Shown: positions 1 through 9,580, numbered from the stretch's first letter. The stretch is 24,534 bases of DNA from Ophiothrix spiculata (GCA_000969725.1 JXSR01S035421.1), one strand, 5' to 3'. Notes: generated by a model from the sequence alone, not told the origin. Made by a program: numbers and translations.

Positions 1-266
1 TCTATCAAAAATAAAGACATTTGTCATGATTTTAATGATTTCTTGAAACGGCTCCACCTTATTTGATATACCTATTCCTGACTTAGGTCCGTATAAAAAC
101 ATTGTGTGACATTGTACAATCCCAGAATTTCGAGCTTCATCTGGCCAGCACTATTCACTGCTTGAGTGGTTGCCATTGATTTATGTGTGTTTTGATTAGC
201 GTGTGACTGCCAGCTGCGATTTCATTATCGGTAACCTTATCCTTAAAAATAGCGTTCATTGATCCG

Positions 267-306
267 ATGGATGAAGAAATCACGTACAGAATGGCTAGAT
301 TTCACG
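267..306 (+). CDS. Putative first coding exon, short acidic N-terminus
   Basis: An ATG in good context (ccgATGG) opens 13 codons, MDEEITYRMARFH, plus one base, and ends at a near-perfect donor (CACG followed by GTAAGTT). That gives a phase-1 intron. The peptide is not a signal sequence; an acidic start followed by ITYRMA looks like a cytoplasmic tyrosine motif. It resembles the first coding exon of mammalian type II lectin-like receptors of the Ly49 kind (acidic start, TY-x-M-x-RFH), but thirteen residues cannot prove homology. No downstream exon in the same phase was found with confidence. The main alternative is a chance ATG beside a chance donor. Confidence 0.3.
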
Positions 307-1685
307 GTAAGTTAAAACCTATTAATTAAGTACCGGTATAGGGATATAAAGATAACCCATGCATATCTATAAATCAGTCCCTAAGGCTAGCTTTCTAAAT
401 AGCGTTAGCGAATACCGTAGCGATAACCGTTATGCATTTTACAGTTAGGCTATCGCATAAGATAACCTTAACCTTATGTTCGCAAACTCTCAATTGACTC
501 TACAAATTATTACGTTGTATGTGCAAAGTGCTAGAATCACTTTCGATTTTTTTGTAGCCATTGTCATTCTAATTTTCTCTTATAGTGTCTAAATTTAAAA
601 ACGGTGTAAATTTTCATTCTAAATTAACTTTATTGTTGTATTCTTTCCACACGATGTACAATTTTATTAAACGTTACCATCGTTTCAAGGAGAGACTAGT
701 TTACAATAAAAACTTCTAATTGATAGGAATCAGTTACATCAGTTCGGAAGTAGAAAGCACTTAAAAGTGGGTGAAATATAGTTCACCATTTTATACAGTT
801 TACATAGGGACTCATTCAAAACACATGTGTAATGGAGCCCGCAAAATTAAATGTCACTCGACAATTATTATCTTAACTTTAAACAAGTTTAACAAACGTT
901 TGCGATATTTTTCTTCAACAATGACAAAGTCCCTAAATAAGCTGGCATATATGACTATATGCTTTTGACACTTGAAATAAACCAACCGCTATGAAAGACA
1001 AAGAGTTACAGTTGGAACCAATTAAGACAAAATCCAGTCGAATGTCAGAAAAAAATTATTATCTACAACAGCGAACAAAAGTATATGCATCTCAAGCTGA
1101 TGCTTATCGTATTTATGATACAATCCTTGTTCGATAAGGCAACCGCTTCTCAAAATGCTCATTTGATGATGGTATTGTATTACATTGGTGTATTATACCT
1201 AACATTGAGGGCACTGATCTTTCTTCAAAATAGATGCAAGATAACGTCCTTGGACTTATCCGCTTTCAATAGGCAAGATGTCACAATAGAAAATGTCACA
1301 ACAATACTATGCAGAAAAAACGTCTTTTAGTAAATTTATCAACAATTTTTGTAGTGTTGCCAATCCTGCAGATTCAAAGTTACATTTTTGCCATTATTTT
1401 TCGTCAAATTTCCTTGCGTTTTTTTTTTTAATTCTAATGTATAAAAAATTATAATATATTTTACATAGTGTAAAATGAACTCAGAATAGAACGTTTCTGG
1501 TTTCCTGCTCAGTTTCGGTAACATGTTTTCTCAAAAAATTTCTTGGAAGTATTTGTTATACTCATTTATCGTACAACACTTTTTAATCTAAGGTTAGATA
1601 ATTTTAATTATTACGTGAACTATTTTTTTATTTGTTATACCCACAATATGATACAGCACTGGTTTTTTCATGACACATTTTTCAG
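307..1685. other. No supportable gene; AT-rich, locally duplicated
   Basis: I see no convincing exon here. Short open frames (771-968, 1085-1330 plus; 1339-1524 minus) have AT-driven composition and no domain. Bases 500-665 are a diverged copy of sequence at 1936-1990 and 2345-2455. Around 1198-1225 the DNA resembles the Ig-like remnant at 1772-1795 (both contain TGAGGGCACT), suggesting an old local duplication. Confidence 0.5.
500..665. repeat. Local duplicated segment, copy 1
   Basis: Bases about 503-550 match 1936-1985 closely (shared core CAAATTATTACGTTGTATGT followed by GCAAAGTGCTA). Bases about 558-650 match 2345-2455 (shared TTGTCATTCTAA, GTGTCTAAATTT and GGTGTAA). The downstream copy is therefore split by roughly 355 bases that the upstream copy lacks. 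The nature of the unit is unknown. Confidence 0.6.
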
Positions 1686-1824
1686 AGAAGGATACTGCTG
1701 CTTAACATTTATTGCAATTGTAGAGATTAATACAATGCTACTAGTTTTGTGTTAAATATAACAATACGGTATCCCGACACTGAGGGCACTTACTGGCGTC
1801 GCTCTCAATCAGATAAAATGACAG
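1686..1824 (+). pseudogene. Possible decayed Ig V-like exon
   Basis: A pyrimidine-rich acceptor (ttttttcatgacacatttttcag) precedes 1686 and a good donor (ATGACAG then GTACGG) follows 1824. The second half reads VLNITIRYPDTEGTYWRR, which recalls the E-F strand of V-type Ig domains (L-x-I-x-I ... D-x-G-x-Y-x-C) with the final cysteine replaced by arginine. The first half is open only in another frame, and a stop near 1752 breaks the exon, so a frameshift is needed. A chance match in AT-rich DNA is quite possible. Confidence 0.2.
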
Positions 1825-1935
1825 GTACGGCTTTGTTTACGTGTGACATTATATTTACTCTTTTATTAAATACAGTTATAACCATTTGTCTCAGTTTACC
1901 GAAATTATTACGGATTTCTAATTATATAATGATTC

Positions 1936-2455
1936 TTCAAATTATTACGTTGTATGTGCAAAGTGCTACAATCACTTTCGATATTTTTGTGGACATTAGC
2001 TTAGGTCAAATGTTCTGTCCGCTATCTCATTAAAGGACAAAGGATTTTGTTAACTAAATCGTAAATGACAATAGAAGTATCGAATTAATTTTACCGCACA
2101 AAAGAGGCCTGTCAATCAAAGTATAGGATAGGCTATTGTCTTTGACGAAAAGCATAACGCCTAGAGAGGTTTAGTTGTGCTTTATTTCGTGTAAACACAA
2201 AAGGACTGTCAAGGATTGCAATTTCTCAAGTGGGCATTATCTATACTTATTGACTCCAGTGAATAGAATTAGTAATGGGTTAACAAAATATTTTACTACG
2301 GATTACAAAATGCATTGTTATGCACGGACAGAACATTTGAACTGGCCTATTGTCATTCTAAATTTTTCTCATGGTGTCTAAATTTTACTGTGGTGTAAGT
2401 TGTCATTCTGAATGAACATATTTGTTCTATACTTTTTACATGGTGTTAATTTTTT
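1936..2455. repeat. Local duplicated segment, copy 2 (split)
   Basis: The two ends (1936-1990 and 2345-2455) match the single block at 500-665. The intervening 1990-2345 has no counterpart there and may be an insertion. No clear target-site duplication was found around it. No gene is visible in 1990-2484. Confidence 0.5.
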
Positions 2456-2484
2456 TATATTTGCCCCGGAAAATTTTAAGTCGC

Positions 2485-2787
2485 CATTTTGAAAAAAATA
2501 TGCATGCTATGAAGCTGAAACTTGCAGAGCATGTAAGAATTATCATTTCCCTTCTTTATTAGCAAAAAACTTGATGAAAATCGGTCATTTAGAAGTTTTT
2601 TAGCAACATTTTGATTTTGGTGACCATTTTTGCCCAAATCCCGATTTTCCCATCCGAACGAGCTTTATGACGTCATAAATACGTAACGCCTTTGCCGATA
2701 TTTGTGATCTTGGTATCATTGGATAGGGGAGGACCATACCTATCTATTGATAGCAAAACCAAGTTCATAGGGGGTTCCGTTCTAAAA
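2485..2787. repeat. Dispersed repeat, copy 1
   Basis: About 300 bases align end to end with 3867-4179. Shared landmarks in order are ATTTTGAAAAA, TATGCATGCTAT, a degenerate middle, TGACGTCATA against CACGTCATA, ACGCCTT and CAAGTTCATAGGGGGTTCCG. The copies differ throughout, so they are old insertions of one unidentified family. After 2787 this copy continues into a G9 tract and further anonymous sequence that the second copy lacks. Confidence 0.75.
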
Positions 2788-3160
2788 ATTTAGGGGGGGG
2801 GTTGCAACCCCCCGGATACTTTGGAAATTTTGGACTCCCATAGGGCCAGTTCCGTGACCTCTGATATGACCTTTCACATTTTTGGCTATAACTCCAAAAC
2901 CATATTTCAGACATACGTAAAAGTGTACTTTTTCTGCTTCCTTGTGATGAGAGAAAAATGTTGGTGTTGTTTTGAACGAGATTTGACTTGTAATAACATG
3001 TTATGGATGTCATTTTGGCGGCCATCTTGGATATCTCAAAATGCTCAATTGTGCAAAATTTGCATCATGCAGTTCTGGAATCTTTGTGTCTCAAAGATTA
3101 ACAATCAGTCAAGAACAATTGTGCAGACTCCATTTTGCACTTTTTCTTTTTTCGCACAGA
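2788..3160. other. Anonymous repeat-like DNA with G-tract
   Basis: Contains a G-tract (2793-2801) followed closely by a C-run, able to form a small hairpin. The rest is anonymous. Open frames on both strands (2821-3183 plus, 2765-3025 minus) overlap each other and show no domain. A similar start, atttaggggg, occurs at 10941 next to the assembly gap, hinting at a shared repeat family. Confidence 0.4.
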
Positions 3161-3361
3161 CTATAGACCATATCGATAATTGACCTACTCCCGCCGTTGA
3201 TGGGGTAAATCCACAGAATAGGACGTGGAACAGAACTCAGAGCGAGAGCAAGTAGTGTGTTTATCATAACTGGCCTCGTTCTGAGTTCCGATTCCCCGTC
3301 CGGTTCTGTGAATTTACCCCATCAACGGCAGGAGTAGGTCAATTATCGATATGGTCTATAG
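3161..3361. mobile_element. Foldback MITE of about 200 bp
   Basis: The left arm begins CTATAGACCATATCGATAAT and its inverse ends the element. The arms stay similar for about 85 bases each, including TGACCTACTCC and GTTGATGGGGTAAAT, around a short centre near 3255-3270. No coding capacity. A TA target duplication fits the TATA at both ends, consistent with a Tc1/mariner-type non-autonomous element, but the superfamily is inferred. Confidence 0.8.
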
Positions 3362-3423
3362 GATAAATGATGCACTGTAATAATGAAGGAAGGAGCGACA
3401 AATTATCACATTATTTTTGTTAA

Positions 3424-3440
3424 TTTATTACTGATTTATT
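3424..3440 (-). promoter_or_regulatory. Poly(A) signals for the receptor-tail gene
   Basis: Two AATAAA hexamers on the minus strand (plus-strand TTTATT at 3424-3429 and 3435-3440) lie 40-60 bases beyond the stop codon at 3482-3484. The close spacing supports this being the 3' end of a transcript with a very short 3' UTR. Confidence 0.55.
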
Positions 3441-3481
3441 ATTTAATTTACACAATTTTATAAAAAAAATTATAAAAAGTC

Positions 3482-3834
3482 CTATTGTGCTAGAATTTCT
3501 ATATAAGGGTCCGAATCAGGTAGTATTTCTAAATATGGATCTGTACTGTCATTTTTATTGTTTTCCTGCTGCTCTTTGCCGTCATCTATGACAATATCTG
3601 AATATGGCTGAGCATACACCATAGGTGTAATGTAATGATACTCAGCAGGTACTCTAGCTGGTGCACGAGGAAGATCAGACTGGTTGGCAATGACATCATA
3701 GCCTGGAGTTGACTCGTCTAGTTGGATGTCAGGCGTCGCGTAGGTACTGTCTTCAGACTCAGATTGAATTCTTGTGTAAGTGTTACTGTTCTTATCAGGT
3801 GACGAGTTAACAGGCGCATATCCCACGTCAACAT
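3482..3834 (-). CDS. Receptor gene A, last exon: tyrosine-rich tail
   Basis: This terminal exon begins after a good acceptor (tatttcactttag) and encodes 117 residues to a TAG stop. It is polar and acidic, with Ser/Thr/Asp-rich stretches and many tyrosines, as in intracellular signalling tails. Five YxxI motifs occur: YTRI, YDVI, YSDI, YLEI and YIEI. The last two are separated by six residues (YLEI-LPDSDP-YIEI), which fits the ITAM spacing rule Yxx(I/L)-x(6-8)-Yxx(I/L). The exon takes one base from the preceding exon (4213-4277) to complete its first codon, in agreement with that exon's end. No catalytic domain is present. The family of the whole receptor is unknown. Exon status is well supported; ITAM function is an inference from spacing. 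Confidence 0.7.
3494..3535 (-). other. ITAM-like paired YxxI motif
   Basis: Two DPYxEI units, the tyrosines at 3533-3535 and 3503-3505, lie eleven codons from the protein's C-terminus and carry the six-residue spacer of ITAMs. In known ITAMs, dual phosphorylation recruits tandem-SH2 kinases. The acidic residues next to the tyrosines fit Src-family substrate preference. Whether this works as an ITAM is not shown by sequence alone. Confidence 0.45.
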
Positions 3835-3866
3835 CTAAAGTGAAATATAATAAAAGACAATTAAGG

Positions 3867-4179
3867 CTATTTTGAAAAATGTATGCATGCTATAAGACTC
3901 AAACTTACAAAGCATGTTAGAATCATCATTATTTTCATTCTTAATTTGCAAAAAATCCGACGAAAATCCGTTATTTAGAACTTTTATAGCATTTTTTTGT
4001 TGGTGGCCATTTTTGCCATAATGCAATTTTGCCTAATTTTCCAAACCGAAAGTACTTTATCACGTCATACTTACGTGACGCCTTAGCCGATTTTTATGAT
4101 CGTGGTATCGCTGGATAGGAGAGGGTCCTACCTATCTGTTAATAGCAAAATCAAGTTCATAGGGGGTTCCGTTCTAAAA
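3867..4179. repeat. Dispersed repeat, copy 2 (intron of gene A)
   Basis: Second copy of the repeat at 2485-2787, in the same orientation. It fills most of the intron between exons 3482-3834 and 4213-4277. It ends at GGGGGTTCCGTTCTAAAA, then the sequence diverges from copy 1. Confidence 0.75.
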
Positions 4180-4212
4180 TATTATGTACACAGGCACTAT
4201 GTTGATTATTAC

Positions 4213-4277
4213 CTTGTTGTGTTTTTTTCATCTTCATCATCCTTGTGGTTTGGGAAGGTTTCTGGTTTGTATCGTAC
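4213..4277 (-). CDS. Receptor gene A, small juxtamembrane exon
   Basis: A 65-base internal exon with a clean acceptor (tatatatttgcag, then GTACGAT) and donor (CAACAAG, then GTAATA). It needs two bases from the upstream exon and leaves one for the downstream exon. Both neighbours (6712-6892 and 3482-3834) supply exactly these phases. With flanking bases it reads K-YDTNQKPSQTT followed by the basic MMKMKKTQQ. The YDTN start recurs in the terminal exon at 8996-9128, in the same phase, which points to duplication of the gene. Three-way phase agreement is the main evidence; the exon is too short for a domain call. Confidence 0.65.
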
Positions 4278-4279
4278 CT

Positions 4280-4463
4280 GCAAATATATATATATGTTCA
4301 AATCAACAACGATAGAAAAAAAAATACTTTTTAGGATAAAACAAACTTATCTGGAAGAGACACCCAGCATCGGCTGTGTTGCTTATCTCCAAATGATGCG
4401 ATCACCACCACCCTTCAGAAACCTTGAAGCATCACCAGCACCAACAGACGTTTGTATATACAT
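4280..4463. other. Intron sequence, nothing recognised
   Basis: Intron between 4213-4277 and 6712-6892. It starts with a TA-rich run near the acceptor and then a mixed-composition stretch (4340-4450) that shows no splice-flanked open frame I trust. Confidence 0.4.
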
Positions 4464-4917
4464 ACATAATATTATAAATTGAATCTAGACAACCAGAAAA
4501 TAATACTCACGAGCAATCGACGTTGCGGGTGATACCATCATCATTTGACTACAGCTCAATTCATACTATTTTGAGCTATCAAACATTTGGTGCAACAAGT
4601 CTTTGTTATTGCATCAATTCCAATGTATCTTCTAATCAATAACGGATGTTTGGTGTTGAAAATCACAAAGCAAAGAAAATTGATGGAGTATTGATTCTTC
4701 ATCACCAAGCCTCCGTTACTAATAGAAAATACATTGTAACTATATATCAGATTATAAGATGACAAAGATTTGATGCACCAAATGTTTGGTAGCCCATAAA
4801 AAGTATGTTTTGACCTTAAGTTTATGATGTTGATGACCTAGCCAAATGGTCAGCAACGTCGGTTGCTCGTTAGTATAATTTTCTGGTTGTCTAGATTCAA
4901 TTCATAATATTTATGTA
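4464..4917. mobile_element. Foldback element of about 450 bp
   Basis: The outer arms (about 4464-4530 and 4855-4917) are inverse copies carrying TTGAATCTAGACAACCAGAA and GAGCAA-CGACGTTGC. Inner arms also pair (ACATTTGGTGCA near 4582-4596 with its inverse near 4775-4790), so nearly the whole element can fold. Non-autonomous, with no coding capacity. It lies in an intron of receptor gene A. Confidence 0.8.
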
Positions 4918-5129
4918 CCCCGAGTTAGAGCACGTCACATCATTTGTACTACTCCTAGTATAGCCTCCAAGGCCAATACGACGGATTCCACTGAAGACTG
5001 AAGACTGCACAATTTTGCTAGCCGTGTTCATGTTAAAAACAATTTGTATCAAATTTTCCCTGATTTTTATGCTATTATGGCGTCATATGATAGACGATAG
5101 TACTTAATACAAATATGAGTAGGAAATTC

Positions 5130-6093
5130 TACAGCGTGAGTCAAAATGAAGTTGACCGAGATTCAAAACAGTATATCTAACGAACGATTGATATTTAAAA
5201 CCATTTTTAAGCACTCTTCTGCTTATTTTAAAAAAAGAATGATGTAAATCGGTGATTCCAAAGAGAAGTTATGGTTGTTTGAGTAAAAAAACCAATTTTT
5301 CACGCTGTCCACGGAATAAATAAGCAAACCAATTAAAAAAGCAAAGTAAACACTTGATTAAGCAGAGTAATTACCTGTTTTTAATACCCTACCCTTCCTT
5401 TGACAGATATTTAAACATCGAATCAAGGAGATTGGTCATTCATAGCTAAATCTGTCCATGATATGCTGTTCTTTAAAATGAAAGGAAACCTTAAAAAGAA
5501 CCATTTAACAACTACGATTTGATGCAGGAACTTCAAATGTAAATATCAATCAAGTTTATGCATGAAACCAGTTTAGAACCTCCCTGACATTGAATTTGTA
5601 AAGCTGGTCGTTAGTTCTGGAAGTTTTACATCGTATAATACCTTAAGACAAGGCAGTTTGTGGTTGAAACCTAATTGCAAACACACATGCCTTCAGAAGT
5701 GCAAAGCGGTTTTGCAGAGCAACGCTAAAGCAAATTTTAAAAAAGAGGACCATGAAGATCTAAGACTTAGATTGTAAACAGAAATGACAAAGCTCCAAAC
5801 TGCACCAATCTTTGCAGAAGAAAGACAGGGTTTTAGTAAGAGGTGACTGCACAGCTAAAGTACGTACTTTACATTTTGATCGCTCATCAAATCCGTGGAC
5901 AGCTTGTAAAAGTGGATGTTTTACTAAAACAGGCATAACTTCTCTTCGGAATTACCGATTTCGTTCATTCTTTTTTTGCAACAAGCAGAAGAGTCTGCAC
6001 ATTTCCAAGATGCTTAACAATTGTTTTAATATCAGTAGTTCTTTTGTTATAAAGGTTTGAATCTCGGTCAACTTCATTTTGATGCACGCTGTA
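5130..6093. mobile_element. Foldback DNA element with about 200-bp arms
   Basis: The ends read TACAGCGTG, then CAAAATGAAGTTGACCGAGA, on the left, and the inverse on the right (6055-6093). The arms stay similar over about 190-200 bases, passing through a TCCGTGGAC/GTCCACGGA pair. The centre (5340-5880) has no transposase. TA at both extreme ends fits TA target duplication and a mariner-type non-autonomous element. The plus-strand 82-codon open frame at 5812-6060 is arm sequence, not a gene. Confidence 0.85.
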
Positions 6094-6711
6094 TTTACTT
6101 TGCAATGGTTTTGAAATAAAAGGGATGCACTGCTCTCAGGGTGGACATATTATTATATATACAATACTACATGGTCAGAGGTAAAGTAGTGCGATCTATC
6201 TTTCCTGAGGTACTGGTTATATGACTATTATCCTGAAGCCGCATGGAAAGGGATACTATAAGTGCTAAATTAAAGTCATGAACAGATGAATCTAATTAAC
6301 CAGTACACACTTTATGCAGATCCTGGGAGGTTGTAAAGTACAAAATTATGTCTTCAGTAACATCTATGGAAAAAAGTCCTGATGACTTCCAATACATAAT
6401 GGGTAATTACAAAACAAATGTCAGAGAGACATGTCCTGTAAATGCAGAGACACATGGACCTTGCATATTTTGAGAAATAGCACCTTATATTTGAAAATCG
6501 CACCTTTTAGTCATAATTAATATAATGTTCGAACGTGTCAGGCACACTATATCATATATAAAGGGAATTTTGTATATTTGATTTAATCCAATGTGGAACT
6601 TAATATAGATAATTTGATCATGCATTCAAATGCTTTGTCTGGATATGGGTGTATTCTTATTCAGAATAGGAAACCCCTGTAAAATATTTACTCCATAATA
6701 TTGAAACATAC
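6094..6711. other. Intron sequence, no gene seen
   Basis: Anonymous AT-rich intron DNA between the 5130-6093 element and the transmembrane exon. No further exon, inverted repeat or domain was recognised. Confidence 0.45.
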
Positions 6712-6892
6712 TTTATCTCCACACTGTCATGTTTCTTTTTATTCCAACACATTCTTCTGCAAATACAGGTCACTGTCAGTACCACAAGGACCAAGGCAAG
6801 CGACCCTCCTGTCACTAATATCATCAGGTGGGACGATTCTACATTATCTTCTATCGGATGGTCAAGTGGATTATTCGTAGTCCTATTGTTAT
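6712..6892 (-). CDS. Receptor gene A, transmembrane exon
   Basis: A 181-base exon between an acceptor (ctatatccttttttcag) and a donor (ATAAA, then GTATGTTT). Translation starts after a phase-1 junction with NNRTTNNPLDHPIEDNVE: a short stalk with an N-glycosylation sequon (N-R-T). It continues with a 20-22 residue hydrophobic helix around LMILVTGGSLALVLVVLTVT, then CICRRMCWNKKKHDSVEI. The basic, cysteine-containing stop-transfer sequence places the C-terminus in the cytoplasm and makes possible palmitoylation sites. The donor leaves two bases, which exon 4213-4277 completes. Phase-1 entry is typical of exons after extracellular Ig or FN3 modules. The ectodomain exons of this gene were not found between here and 8995. 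Confidence 0.75.
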
Positions 6893-7991
6893 CTGAAAAA
6901 AGGATATAGAAAAATACAATTAAACATTAGCATTGTTCCAATGTTTTGTAATTCATAGCAATGCATTTTGTAAACCATTTTGTTGACCATTACTGATTCT
7001 ATTCACTGGAGTAAATAACCGTAGATAATCACCACTTTAGAATTTACACTCGCTAACAATCTGTTGTCTCTAAGCGCCAGATAGACTTTTTTATTTTTAC
7101 GTCATTTTTACCAATTGTAAAATCCAGACAACTGAATGCATGTTGACCTCGAGTTTCCAGACAATATCATCGATCGGAATAACTAAACTCCAATTAGAAT
7201 GATAAGAAATCAGGACAGTGACAAACATTCCAAATGAAAATGTTTCTCATTGGAGAAATGTGAAGCAGTAAGCATTAGAAAAAATTAAAATGAAAGTTTT
7301 CATTCCGAATTAAAATTTAATATAGTGGTGTAAATGTAATACCATTAGAAAAATTCTAAATGAAAATGACCACAACAATGACGAAATGTATCTCGGTCTT
7401 GAGGTGGCCTAGCACAGATAGAAATCCTCTATTTATTTTTCTATTTTTTTGATATTTGGTGTTTTCATATGTGCTGATCACATTTCTGAAATTAAAAAAA
7501 ATGGGGGTCACCAACTTAGTTATTGAGAAAAATCCACTTCAGAAACACTATGTTTTACCACTTTTTACCATTGACCTCTATGGTAAAATGAAAATAAATC
7601 AGACAAACACACTTATAATTAAAAAACGGCTCTATTTTTTCTCTCTTTTTCACATATGTTTTGGTCCTTATGTAGTTCTTTAAAAAAACATAATAAAAAA
7701 TATGGTCACCGACTTATGTTTTGAGATATTGGACAAAATAAAGCAACAAATTGACATTTTTTTAGCAATGACTAATATATTAAGCCATGTGCGCTTTGGA
7801 CCCTGCGCCGCCCGGAGCAACGCGCATGGTCTTATGCGTGAATATAAAAATGGCGCACGTGTAAGGTCGCATCTTATTAAAGTGCAAGATACAGTACGCC
7901 AGAAAGTACGCTAAAAGCCCGGGATAAATACTGTGAAATTCTGCTGATAGCAGCTCACTCGTGTCCGATACCGTTTCTGTGCTTGGCCACT
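6893..7991. other. Intergenic or intron DNA, nothing certain
   Basis: Upstream of the transmembrane exon on its own strand, where ectodomain exons would be expected, but none is convincing. Two weak plus-strand open frames (7456-7683, 7702-7914) have no domain. A CpG-containing patch at 7790-7870 stands out from the AT-rich surroundings without an identifiable feature. Confidence 0.4.
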
Positions 7992-8470
7992 TCAGGCTGG
8001 GGTAGACCTCAAAATTTTTCTAGAAACAAATGTTTCGGAAGGGTTTTCTAAAAAATTTGATTTTTGTCCCAGGTTTTTTTTTTTAAATACCAAAAATAGG
8101 TTTTTTTTTTTTTTTGTACACCAACTCTTAGACTAATTGCATAAACTACATAAACGTTTAATTTTTTAGAAGCGGATTTTTATCCTAAACATGATGATGA
8201 TATCAGTTTTTGACCACAATGTCAATTTTGTCAAATAAATGCGAAAAAACATGTTTTTTGCCCCAATAAATTTCTGGAAAGCTTAACCAAAATTTGCATT
8301 TGTGAAATGTTGAACTGTTTAAATTTGCATTTTTGAATCTAGAAACAAATGTCTCGGAAGGGTTTTCTAAAAATTTTGATTTTTGTCCTAGTTTTTTTTT
8401 TTAAATACCAAAAATAGGTTTTAAAAAATGTAAAAAATACCACCCCTGCCACCAAAATAGCATTTTTTTA
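7992..8470. repeat. Single-arm copy of the 17731-18420 repeat family
   Basis: Starts at GGCTGGGGTAGACCT and carries the landmarks of the right arm of the 17731-18420 foldback in inverse orientation: CTAATTGCATAAACTA, TTTTTAGAAG, GATATCAGTTTTTGAC, GTGAAATGTTGAAC and GAATCTAGAAACAAAT. It includes an internal duplication: the TCTAGAAACAAATGT...GGAAGGGTTTTCTAAAAA block occurs at about 8020 and again at 8338. Long T-tracts occur at 8071 and 8101. Confidence 0.7.
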
Positions 8471-8995
8471 AAATAATTTGGAGAGAATAACCTAAGACGG
8501 GGACTCTGACTCTAGAATAGTGTCTGACCGATATACCAAGATCAGAATTAGCCGATTTCGATCTCAGTTAGTTTGAATCGGTCGATTCCGAAGACTGTAT
8601 ATTTCAACGGACTATAAATTGCCGATATTAACGCAAAATTTGTGAATACATCGATCATTTACGTATCATTAGGTTGCAAAAGATACCTCTAGGACTAGGC
8701 AAAAATATGCAATGTATAATAGTATTTTGATATTGCCCGTTTGGTCTGGTACCAAACGATCTATTTAACTTGTCCTAGGGTTCTTTGAATCGGTTTGTGA
8801 GATCGGCAGAATATTTAAATCTTACAATGTTCTTAATTCCAATTCAGATCCCGATAAGCTTAAAACCGATCAACCACAATTATGACTTTAACTTAAGTTA
8901 GACATATATACTTATATAGGTAGCCAGATCAGAATTATGCGAATCCAAAATGGGTGATTTCAAAGCGGTATGTCATATTATTGTGAGTGAAGCGC
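8471..8995. other. Anonymous, possible old transposon
   Basis: Rich in CCGAT/ATCGG words (around 8530-8590, 8795-8880) and containing the similar phrases AGATCAGAATTA at 8540 and CAGATCAGAATTATGCGAAT at 8926. No coding frame or clear terminal repeats were found. Confidence 0.35.
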
Positions 8996-9128
8996 CTAAT
9001 TTTGATCTTTTTTGTCCATACCATTTTGCAGTTGAATACTAGTTGTGTGCCTTTCATCGGTATCATGTAAGTCTATTTTTTCAGTCGCTAACTTCTCTTC
9101 GAATGGTTTTTGTGGGTTTGTATCATAA
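8996..9128 (-). CDS. Terminal exon of a paralogous receptor (gene B)
   Basis: The exon follows an excellent acceptor (tctctttttacttttcag) and encodes 43 residues to a TAG stop. It opens with YDTNPQKPFEEK and continues with acidic, Ser/Thr-containing sequence ending DKKDQN. It needs two bases from its upstream exon, exactly like exon 4213-4277 of gene A, which begins YDTNQKPSQ. Shared phase and shared start suggest a duplicated gene with a shorter tail that lacks the tyrosine motifs. Because it carries a stop and lies upstream of gene A's transmembrane exon, it cannot be an internal exon of gene A. Its own transmembrane exon was not found; it may lie in the gap at 10960-11179 or have been lost. 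Exon 12526-12826 ends in a compatible phase. Confidence 0.55.
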
Positions 9129-9422
9129 CTGAAAAGTAAAAAGAGAAATAAAGTTAATCTTTTCTTGATGATAAACATGGGAGAGGTATATCCAACGGAC
9201 AAGGCACAAAACACGTCAAGGATCAAATATGATACGGGAGGTTACCTAGATCATAATAATAAATTGGAGGTAAAAACAAAGTAAGCCAACTTGATGTGAT
9301 GGAACAATAACACAATATATATAGGCCTAAATCATAGAAAGTGTGTATATAGGCCTAAAGTAAATACAACAAGTAAAAACAGAAACAAAATAAAGACTCA
9401 CCGAAAATTCAGATATACATAT

Positions 9423-9485
9423 ATGAAAAGTTACTTATCTTCTTGAAATACAGTCTGTATTTCAAGAAGATAAGTAACTTTTCAT
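9423..9485. repeat. Perfect 31-bp palindrome, 1-base centre
   Basis: Bases 9423-9453 and 9455-9485 are exact inverse copies around a single T at 9454. Such near-cruciform sequences commonly arise by template switching or fold-back priming and are unstable, so an intact copy suggests a young event. Confidence 0.9.
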
Positions 9486-9580
9486 TTTTGCTCTCAGGAT
9501 TTAGTTGTATGTTTTGCATTATATTATAGTTTCATGTAGATTATTTGCTACCTTTTCTTGTTTTGCTTGTCTTTGTTTGC

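Noticed and set aside
2821-3183. 120-codon plus frame with tryptophan and cysteine
   Set aside because: It runs from repeat-like DNA into the arm of the 3161-3361 MITE, lacks splice context and shows no domain.
5812-6060. 82-codon plus frame
   Set aside because: It lies inside the right arm of the 5130-6093 foldback and has no relation to a protein family.
8996-9128. This exon as an alternative exon of receptor gene A
   Set aside because: It carries a stop and lies upstream of gene A's transmembrane exon, and its phase does not fit that exon's phase-1 entry.
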